The notes beneath the pieces are model-generated. The model searched no databases, was not told the origin of the DNA, and saw nothing but the letters and a program-made list of their open reading frames with translations. Shown here piece after piece: positions 1 through 5,446 of a DNA stretch of 7,380 nucleotides (position 1 is its first letter; each line of letters begins with the position of its first letter). The stretch is from positions 1-7,380 of the forward strand of contig CAMCUG010000069.1 of assembly GCA_945878835.1 (NCBI GenBank). The letters run 5' to 3'. Both the position numbers and the translations under genes were made by a program. Source of the stretch: Chryseobacterium gleum. GTDB lineage: Bacteria > Bacteroidota > Bacteroidia > Flavobacteriales_D > Sanyastnellaceae.

Positions 1-452
1 CCTGAATTCGGTTCAGTTAAGCAATAACAGCCGAACCATTCTCCCGTTGAAAGTTTCGAGATGAAGAGTTTTTTCTGTTCTTCATTTCCGTAGTACAATG
101 CGGGCAATGTTCCAATTCCTGTGTGCGCGCCATAAGCAACAGAAAAGGAATGACCCGCCCCTAAAGTTTCTGTGCAAAGCATGGTGGTTTTAAAATCCAT
201 TCCCATACCGTTCAATTCTTCAGGCACTGAAATTCCCAGCAAGCCTAATTCACCCGCTTTATGAAGAACAGATTGCATGAGGCCTTCTTCCAAATTGTCG
301 AGTCGGTCGAGTATAGGGGTGATTTCATTATTCACGAAATCGTCGCACATCTGCTTCATCATGATTTGTTCTTCGTTCCATTCTTCCGGAATGAAAATTT
401 CTGACGACGATGTTTTACGAATTAAGAATTCTCCACCTGTTATTGGTTGCAT
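1..452 (-). CDS. fadE: Acyl-CoA dehydrogenase, N-terminal part (runs off left edge)
   Basis: This is the first 150 codons of an acyl-CoA dehydrogenase, the FAD enzyme that introduces the trans-2 double bond in the first step of beta-oxidation. The start is ATG at 452-450. The fadA stop codon lies 12 bases upstream in the same frame, so no earlier ATG is possible. The visible protein begins MQPITGGEFLIRK, then has the helical N-terminal domain (KAGELGLLGISVPEELNGMG around residues 65-84). Next come SVAYGAHTGIGTLPALYYGNEEQ (about 104-125) and CYCLTEPNSG (about 142 to the edge), the start of the flavin-contacting TEPxSG motif. The N-terminus with GG-FLI and GIGTLP resembles, from memory, the long (about 600-residue) FadE/YusJ type of Bacillus rather than the short mammalian type. 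If so, about three quarters of the gene, including the catalytic Glu, lies outside. It is the last visible gene of the fadN-fadA-fadE operon. The family is certain; chain-length preference is unknown. Confidence 0.93.
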   Translation of the reverse strand, partial: MQPITGGEFLIRKTSSSEIFIPEEWNEEQIMMKQMCDDFVNNEITPILDRLDNLEEGLMQSVLHKAGELGLLGISVPEELNGMGMDFKTTMLCTETLGAGHSFSVAYGAHTGIGTLPALYYGNEEQKKLFISKLSTGEWFGCYCLTEPNS

Positions 453-464
453 AATGTTGTTTAT

Positions 465-1640
465 TTAAAATCGTTCGAATACTCCGGCGGCACCTTGTCC
501 AGTTCCTACGCACATGGTTACTACGCCATACTTTTCATTTCTTCTTTTCAAGTCGTTTAACAACTGAACGGTAAGTTTCCCACCTGTGCATCCAAGCGGA
601 TGTCCCAATGCTATTGCTCCTCCGTTTATATTCGTTTTTTCAGGGTCTAAACCGAGGTGATTAATTACTGCAACACTCTGCGAAGCGAACGCTTCATTCA
701 ACTCGAATAAATGAATATCGCTTTGTTTTAATCCAGCTGCTTCAAGTGCTTTAGGAACGGCGTAAATTGGACCAATTCCCATAACTCGTGGAGCCAGCGC
801 AGCAACTGAATAACTTTTCAATTGCGCAATAGGAGTCAGGTTGTGCTTCTTCATGAAGTCCTCTGAGCACACCATCACGAATGCGGCGCCGTCAGAGGTT
901 TGTGAGGCGTTTCCGGCAGTTACAGATCCGTCTAACGCAAACACAGGCTTCAATTTTGAAAGCGCTTCAATGGTAGTTCCTGCACGTGGGCCCTCGTCAA
1001 CGGTTACCGTTGTATTTCGAACTTGTCTTTTCTCTTTTTCATCGAGAAAAATTTCTTCCACTTCGATGGGAGCAATGCCATTTGCGAAATGTCCATTTGC
1101 AAGGGCCTCCAATGCTTTTCGGTGTGAATGGAAAGCGAATTCATCTTGCTGCTCGCGAGAGATTTTATATTCGTTCGCGACTGCTTCTGCCGTAAGACCC
1201 ATTCCCCAATACCAGTCTGGATGAGACTTTGCAACTTTTGGATGAGGAACTATACGCCATCCGCCGAATGGAATGGGCGACATGGTTTCAACCCCGCCGG
1301 CAATAATGCAATCGGCCATACCTGCGTGAATCTTCGCACTTGCGAGTGCAATAGTTTCCAACCCGCTTGAACAATATCTATTCACGGTCATGCCGGGAAC
1401 TTTTTCGGTATTCAATCCCATTAAGGAAATCATGCGTCCAATGTTCAGCCCCTGTTCTGCTTCGGGTGTAGCGTTTCCTGCAATGACATCGTTGATTTCA
1501 TCTTTGTCAATTTGCGAAAAATCTTTCATCAAATGCTGAATGACTTGCGCAGCCAATTCATCGGCGCGCATGGATTTAAACATTCCTTTTTGCGCTTTGC
1601 CAACGGCAGATCTGTAACCACCAACTATGTATGCGTTCAT
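465..1640 (-). CDS. fadA: Acetyl-CoA acyltransferase (3-ketoacyl-CoA thiolase)
   Basis: Thiolase of 391 residues, the usual full length. It cleaves 3-ketoacyl-CoA with CoA to give acetyl-CoA and a shortened acyl-CoA, the last step of beta-oxidation. All catalytic elements are visible: the nucleophile Cys90 in NRYCSSGLETIA, the NEAFA loop at 315-319, His347 in GGAIALGHPLGCTG (340-353), and the acid/base Cys377 in MCVGTGQGAAG. The N-terminus MNAYIVGGYRSAVGKA fits the family start. The ATG at 1640-1638 lies only 4 bases after the fadN stop, with no obvious Shine-Dalgarno sequence, so translation is probably coupled to fadN. fadE follows after 12 bases. An acetoacetyl-CoA (biosynthetic) thiolase is possible from sequence class alone, but the fadN and fadE neighbours make the degradative role much more likely. 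Confidence 0.96.
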   Translation of the reverse strand: MNAYIVGGYRSAVGKAQKGMFKSMRADELAAQVIQHLMKDFSQIDKDEINDVIAGNATPEAEQGLNIGRMISLMGLNTEKVPGMTVNRYCSSGLETIALASAKIHAGMADCIIAGGVETMSPIPFGGWRIVPHPKVAKSHPDWYWGMGLTAEAVANEYKISREQQDEFAFHSHRKALEALANGHFANGIAPIEVEEIFLDEKEKRQVRNTTVTVDEGPRAGTTIEALSKLKPVFALDGSVTAGNASQTSDGAAFVMVCSEDFMKKHNLTPIAQLKSYSVAALAPRVMGIGPIYAVPKALEAAGLKQSDIHLFELNEAFASQSVAVINHLGLDPEKTNINGGAIALGHPLGCTGGKLTVQLLNDLKRRNEKYGVVTMCVGTGQGAAGVFERF

Positions 1641-1644
1641 GGAA

Positions 1645-3996
1645 TTAGTTTCTTAAAATTTTTCCTGATGTAATAAGACTCTGCATGCGCTCCAACGATT
1701 TGCGCTGCATGCACAATTCGAGAAACGCTTTTCGCTCGAGGTCTAGAAGATATTGCTCGCTCACTTCTGTTGGAGCGGATAGGTCTCCGCCGCACATCAC
1801 AAACCCAAGTTTTTCGCTAATGAGTTGATCGTGTTCCGAAATGTAATTTCCAGATTTCATGGACGAAGCACCTGCGTATACAATACCCAATCCTTCATTT
1901 CCTAGAACTGTAATGTCTTTGCGTTCTAGCGGTGCTGAGTAGCCTGCGTGATGAAGATTTAAACAAACTTCTTTCGCTCGCATGAGCTGGTGCGCGCGGC
2001 TTACACACACCTCGTCTTTTTCTTTGCTCAGGTATCCCAATTCAAAAGCCTCTTCTGCTGACGTAGCCACTTTCGCTTGTCCGACCGTCAAAAATCTATT
2101 TCGAAGGACATTCAAACGAATGTCGCCTTCCTTCATTTCATCAGAAGCTCGAAGCGCGAATTCTTTCGTTCCTGCTCCTCCGGGAATGACACCCACCCCC
2201 ATTTCAACCAATCCCATGTATGTTTCTGCATGTGCAACTGTGGCATCTGCATGCATTGACATTTCGCAAGCACCACCGAGAGCAAGTCCATGAGGAGCAA
2301 GCACAACGGGGATATTTGAATAACGCAAACGCATGACAGTCTTTTGGAAGTAACGAATAGCTATGTCGAGTTCTTCGTATTCCTGCTCAACAGCGAACAT
2401 GAAAATCATTCCCACATTCGCGCCAGCTGAGAAGTTTTCTCCTTGATTGTAAATGACTATTCCGTTGTATTTTTCTTCAGCAAGATCAATGACTTTGTTA
2501 ATTCCGGCAAGCACTTCTCCGCCAATGGTGTTCATTTTTGTTTTCCACGAAAGAGCTAAAATTCCATCTCCAATGTGTCTAACAATGCAGGCGCTGTTTG
2601 TCCAAATAATTTCTTTAAATGAATCCAACGCACGCGCTTGTTCGCTTCTTTGAATGATGCCGTATTTGTTTTCGGTTGGAAGGAATTGTTCGGGATTTTC
2701 AGTGTTAGTGTAGAAAGAAGTGAATCCATTTTTTTTCATTTCATGAATCCACGGTGCAACCGTATAACCTTCGTTCAACATGTTTGAAAGACAAGCGTTG
2801 AAACCGAGTGTATCCCACAGTTCGAACGGGCCTAATTCCCATCCGAAACCGGCGCGAAGCGCGGCGTCAATGTCTTTCAACTCGTCTGCAATTTCATTCA
2901 TTCTGAAACTAACGTATGAGAATAATGAATGCATCATTTTTTTGTAGAACGCTCCTGCTTTATCGTTTGCGTTGTATAAATGTTGAAGTCTTGAAGGAAG
3001 ATCGTCGATGAGTTTAGCGGCCTCGTAAGAAGCGAATTTCACTTTGTTTTGTTTGCGGTATTCAAGTCTGTTTAAGTCGAGCACAAGAATTTCTTTTTCT
3101 CCGTTTTCTCCCTTCGTTTTTTTGTAGAATCCTTGTTTCGTTTTATCGCCTAACCATTGATTGGTAATCATGGTTTGAATGAAATAGGGAAGTGCGAACA
3201 GCGCATGTTGCTCGTCGTTTTTCGCAACAGCGAATAATCCGTTGGCAACATGAACGAGTGTATCTAATCCAACAACGTCGCACGTGCGAAACGTTGCAGA
3301 CTTCGGTCTGCCCATGATGGTCCCGCTGAGTTTGTCGACCTCTTCAACGGTAAGATCCAATTCCTTCATGCTGTGAAGCAAAGCTTGAATGCTGAACACT
3401 CCGATTCTATTCGCAATGAATGCAGGAGTGTCTTTGCACAGCACGACTTCCTTTCCTAATTTCAAACTTCCGAATTCTTTCAAGAAAGAAATGAGTGCTG
3501 GGTCGGTTTCACTGATAGGAATGATTTCCAACAAACGTAAATATCTTGGCGGGTTGAAGAAGTGTGTTCCAATAAAATTCTTTTTGAAATCTTCGGTTCT
3601 TCCTTCGGCAATCAGATGAATGGGAATGCCGCTTGTATTGGTTGAAACAATACTTCCGGGTTTTCTGAATTGCTCTACTTTTTCGAAGAGGACTTGTTTG
3701 GGGTCGAGCTTTTCAATAATGACTTCCATGATCCAATCGCAATTGGAAATGTCTTTCAAATTATCTTCGAAATTTCCTGTTGCAATTCGAGAAGCAAATT
3801 TCTTCGAATAGATGGGAGAAGGAGAGCCTTGCAGAGCGTTTTTCAGTGAATCATTAACGATTTTGTTACGGTCTTTTTCATCTTCCGAAACGCGGTCTAA
3901 TAGTAGCACAGGAATTCCACATTGTGCGAAGTGACAGGCAATGCGCGAGCCCATGATACCTGAGCCCAAGACGGCAATTCTTTTAATCGTTTTCAT
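1645..3996 (-). CDS. fadN: 3-hydroxyacyl-CoA dehydrogenase / enoyl-CoA hydratase, FadN type
   Basis: Bifunctional beta-oxidation protein of 783 residues, close to the remembered length of B. subtilis FadN. Domain order is dehydrogenase first, hydratase last, the reverse of E. coli FadB/FadJ. The NAD-binding Rossmann fold starts at once with IAVLGSGIMGSRIA (Gly11, Gly13, Gly16). Dehydrogenase active-site residues are Ser118 in VSTNTSG, His145 and Asn148 in GTHFFNPP, Glu157 in LLEIIP and Asn196 in FIANRIG. A second helical repeat follows (RAGFGWELGPFELWDTLG, about 381-398). The crotonase-type hydratase spans roughly 465-660. Its oxyanion-hole segments are FSAGAN (522-527) and LALGGACE (571-578), and both catalytic glutamates are present (Glu578 and Glu598 in GLVEMGVGVIPGGAGT). 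The last 120 residues form a helical extension. Both activities therefore look intact. It is the first gene of the fadN-fadA-fadE operon; the ATG at 3996 is followed at once by the Rossmann strand, which fixes the start. Confidence 0.95.
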   Translation of the reverse strand: MKTIKRIAVLGSGIMGSRIACHFAQCGIPVLLLDRVSEDEKDRNKIVNDSLKNALQGSPSPIYSKKFASRIATGNFEDNLKDISNCDWIMEVIIEKLDPKQVLFEKVEQFRKPGSIVSTNTSGIPIHLIAEGRTEDFKKNFIGTHFFNPPRYLRLLEIIPISETDPALISFLKEFGSLKLGKEVVLCKDTPAFIANRIGVFSIQALLHSMKELDLTVEEVDKLSGTIMGRPKSATFRTCDVVGLDTLVHVANGLFAVAKNDEQHALFALPYFIQTMITNQWLGDKTKQGFYKKTKGENGEKEILVLDLNRLEYRKQNKVKFASYEAAKLIDDLPSRLQHLYNANDKAGAFYKKMMHSLFSYVSFRMNEIADELKDIDAALRAGFGWELGPFELWDTLGFNACLSNMLNEGYTVAPWIHEMKKNGFTSFYTNTENPEQFLPTENKYGIIQRSEQARALDSFKEIIWTNSACIVRHIGDGILALSWKTKMNTIGGEVLAGINKVIDLAEEKYNGIVIYNQGENFSAGANVGMIFMFAVEQEYEELDIAIRYFQKTVMRLRYSNIPVVLAPHGLALGGACEMSMHADATVAHAETYMGLVEMGVGVIPGGAGTKEFALRASDEMKEGDIRLNVLRNRFLTVGQAKVATSAEEAFELGYLSKEKDEVCVSRAHQLMRAKEVCLNLHHAGYSAPLERKDITVLGNEGLGIVYAGASSMKSGNYISEHDQLISEKLGFVMCGGDLSAPTEVSEQYLLDLERKAFLELCMQRKSLERMQSLITSGKILRN

Positions 3997-4045
3997 TTGG
4001 GTTTATTAGATTTATGAAGGTAACACTTCTTTCCTTCAACCTGAA
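3997..4045. other. birA-fadN intergenic region with a 6-bp inverted repeat
   Basis: This 49-base gap between the birA stop and the fadN start carries one visible structure. It is a perfect inverted repeat, TGAAGG (4015-4020) and CCTTCA (4033-4038), separated by 12 bases. On the minus strand it lies downstream of birA and about 18 bases before the fadN ATG. It is not followed by a T-run on that strand, so it is a poor intrinsic terminator. It could be an operator for a fatty-acid-responsive regulator, a weak hairpin in a birA-fadN transcript, or chance. I see no good TAnnTTTG promoter element for fadN here (the nearest, TACCTTCA, has two mismatches in TTTG), so the operon may be read through from birA or use a promoter I cannot recognise. 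Confidence 0.3.
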
Positions 4046-4777
4046 TTATTTAAATATGATTTCTTTCATGTAGAAACCTAAGGAGGATTGGTCTTCTGCT
4101 TCAATCAATAGTTTTCCATCGGCTTCCACCTGAATTATTTTTCCTAAAAAGCTGGATTGATCTATTGCAATTTGGTAGTTTTTGATTTCACCTTTCTGAA
4201 AAAGAATCTGATGGTATTGTGAATCTATTTCAGTCCATTTTTTTTCTTCCAACAGAAATAAATCGCTTGCCATTTGATTTCGCAGTGTTTTCAAAAAGGA
4301 TGATACAGTTGGAATCTCAATTGTGTGATTTGAAATGCAAGTTGCATTTTCGAGGTTTTGATTCGAAATGTTTATTCCGATTCCCATTAAGGAATAATGA
4401 AGGCTCTGTTCGCTCCAAGAGTTTTCAATGAGAATACCACCGATTTTTTTTCCTTCAACAAAAATATCGTTCGGCCACTTGATAGAAACGGACTGAATGT
4501 TATGTTGAACAAGTGTTTTCGCCACTTGAAGGGCGGCCCATTTGCTGAGGTAAAAGATTTCTTCGGGTTTGAGTTGGATTTTTAAAATGATGGTTCCGAG
4601 GAATGAACTTCTTGGTTCTGCTAGCCATTGGTTGTCACGCTGCCCCCTTCCTTCTAACTGAAAATCGGTAGTAATGGCAGTGCCACTTTGAGTTTCTGGC
4701 AGTTTAGCAATTGTGGAAGCATAGTTGTTTGTGCTGTCGAGCTGCTCGAAATGCGAATGTGGTGATTGTTCAAACAT
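4046..4777 (-). CDS. birA: Biotin--[acetyl-CoA-carboxylase] ligase, no DNA-binding domain
   Basis: Biotin-protein ligase of 243 residues. It makes biotinyl-5'-AMP and transfers biotin to the lysine of the carboxyl carrier protein of acetyl-CoA carboxylase and related biotin enzymes. Visible motifs are LDSTNNYA (13-20, biotin pocket), GRGQRDNQW (43-51, adenylate-binding loop), IKWPNDI with the essential Lys100, KIGGILIE (111-118) and MGIGIN (131-136). The last 45 residues look like the small C-terminal SH3-like domain. No N-terminal helix-turn-helix is present, so it cannot act as a DNA-binding repressor in the way E. coli BirA does. I place the start at ATG 4777. A TTG four codons upstream (4789) is in frame but adds nothing conserved. 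Relative to E. coli, the loop arginine 118 is replaced by Gln46 and Gly120 by Asp48. It lies 49 bases upstream of fadN and is divergent from rsfS. Confidence 0.93.
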   Translation of the reverse strand: MFEQSPHSHFEQLDSTNNYASTIAKLPETQSGTAITTDFQLEGRGQRDNQWLAEPRSSFLGTIILKIQLKPEEIFYLSKWAALQVAKTLVQHNIQSVSIKWPNDIFVEGKKIGGILIENSWSEQSLHYSLMGIGINISNQNLENATCISNHTIEIPTVSSFLKTLRNQMASDLFLLEEKKWTEIDSQYHQILFQKGEIKNYQIAIDQSSFLGKIIQVEADGKLLIEAEDQSSLGFYMKEIIFK

Positions 4778-4858
4778 GGACTCTTTCAATGCAGAAAACT
4801 TAAAGATTACAACGAAATTACTCCGTAGCGGAATACCTTTGCTACAGAAGAATAAAAA
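4778..4858. promoter_or_regulatory. Divergent birA / rsfS intergenic region
   Basis: These 81 bases separate the divergent starts of birA and rsfS and must hold the promoters for both directions. Besides the rsfS -7 element (4834-4841), two small inverted repeats are visible: TCCG-TAG-CGGA at 4822-4832 and GTAGC (4825-4829) with GCTAC (4841-4845). Toward birA the best -7 candidate is TAATTTCG on the minus strand (4820-4813), one mismatch from TAnnTTTG. I see no matching -33 TTTG at the right distance, so the birA promoter is a weak call. The leader just before rsfS is A-rich (AGAAGAATAAAAA), which suits Bacteroidota translation starts; no strong Shine-Dalgarno sequence is present on either side. 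Confidence 0.5.
4834..4841 (+). promoter_or_regulatory. Probable -7 element TACCTTTG for rsfS-ftsH
   Basis: TACCTTTG matches the Bacteroidota primary sigma factor -7 consensus TAnnTTTG exactly. It lies 17 bases before the rsfS ATG, so transcription would start about 10 bases before the start codon and leave a very short leader. A -33 TTTG is not obvious upstream, which lowers confidence. The element sits between the two arms of the GTAGC/GCTAC inverted repeat. Confidence 0.55.
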
Positions 4859-5446
4859 ATGAAGAAAAAAGCAGCAGATAAAAGTAGCGAAGATGCATTG
4901 TTACTTTCCATTATTGACGGAATAGAAGAAGTAAAAGGTCACGATATCAAGATTCTTGATTTACGAAACATTGAAGCGGCAATTGCCGATTACTTTATTG
5001 TTTGCACAGGCACGAGCACAACTCAGGTTGAGGCGATAGCGAGAAGTGCCGAAAATTTCACTCGAAAAGAATTGGACGAAAGACCTCGCAGAGTAGAGGG
5101 AGTGCGCAATGCACAATGGGTACTTATGGATTATTTTACCATAATTGTCCACGTGTTTTACGAGCCCATGCGTGAGCATTATGATATAGAAGGTCTTTGG
5201 TCCGATGGTAAGGTAATGGCTTTACCGAAAAAAGCAAAACCAGAGACAAAGGCCAAGGCGGAACCAAAACCAAAGGCAGAGCCGAAAGCAAAAGCAAAAG
5301 CACCTGCAAAGTCAAAGGCAGAACCTAAAGTGAAAGCTGCGGCAAAGTCGAAGGCAGAACAAAAGGCAAAGGTGGTTGTTAAATCTACAACAGCGGTAAA
5401 ACCAAAAGTGGTAATTAAGAAAACAGCTAAGAAAAAAGATGAGTGA
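4859..5446 (+). CDS. rsfS: Ribosomal silencing factor RsfS with long basic C-terminal tail
   Basis: Protein of 195 residues in the RsfS/Iojap (DUF143) family. RsfS binds ribosomal protein uL14 on the large subunit and blocks subunit joining, slowing translation when nutrients are scarce. The conserved domain covers about residues 12-122, with IKILDLRNIEAAIADYFIVC (30-49), TGTSTTQVEAIA, GVRNAQWVLMDYF (81-93) and VHVFYEPMREHYDIEGLWSD (97-116). The typical family protein ends near here, at about 105-130 residues. This one continues with a 72-residue tail (124-195) holding 26 Lys and 16 Ala plus Pro and Glu, low in complexity and probably disordered, ending KKTAKKKDE. The ATG at 4859 follows an A-rich leader. 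The stop overlaps the ftsH start by 8 bases in another frame, so the two are very likely co-transcribed and translationally coupled. Identity is secure; the tail's role is unknown. Confidence 0.93.
   Translation: MKKKAADKSSEDALLLSIIDGIEEVKGHDIKILDLRNIEAAIADYFIVCTGTSTTQVEAIARSAENFTRKELDERPRRVEGVRNAQWVLMDYFTIIVHVFYEPMREHYDIEGLWSDGKVMALPKKAKPETKAKAEPKPKAEPKAKAKAPAKSKAEPKVKAAAKSKAEQKAKVVVKSTTAVKPKVVIKKTAKKKDE
5228..5443 (+). repeat. Low-complexity Lys/Ala/Pro tail region of rsfS with a 36-bp tandem duplication
   Basis: This stretch encodes RsfS residues 124-195 from A-rich AAA/AAG and GCA/GCx codons. Within it, 5300-5335 and 5336-5371 are adjacent 36-base units, about 26 of 36 bases identical. 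They encode APAKSKAEPKVK and AAAKSKAEQKAK. Their core GCAAAGTC(A/G)AAGGCAGAAC (5306-5324 and 5342-5360) differs at one base in 19. A looser KAEPKxK pattern precedes them. The tail probably grew by in-frame repeat duplication, and the region should be prone to length variation between strains. Confidence 0.75.

Noticed and set aside
277..468. 63-codon plus-strand open frame at the left end
   Set aside because: It is antisense to the start of fadE, whose protein is clearly recognisable; there is no sign of independent coding.
841..1224. 127-codon plus-strand open frame opposite fadA
   Set aside because: It is antisense to a fully conserved thiolase with intact active-site motifs; its translation shows no recognisable domain and is Ser/Phe-rich as expected of a shadow frame.
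4015..4038. Intrinsic terminator after birA
   Set aside because: The 6-bp stem with a 12-base loop is AT-tolerant and is followed on the minus strand by TAAATCTAATAAA rather than a T-run.
4039..4140. 13-base direct repeat ACCTGAATTATTT at 4039-4051 and 4128-4140
   Set aside because: One copy lies in birA coding sequence and the other at its stop codon; it is short and AT-rich, with no accompanying mobile-element or attachment-site features.
4778..4789. TTG start adding four residues to BirA
   Set aside because: An ATG at 4777 is available immediately downstream and the extra residues are not part of any conserved segment.
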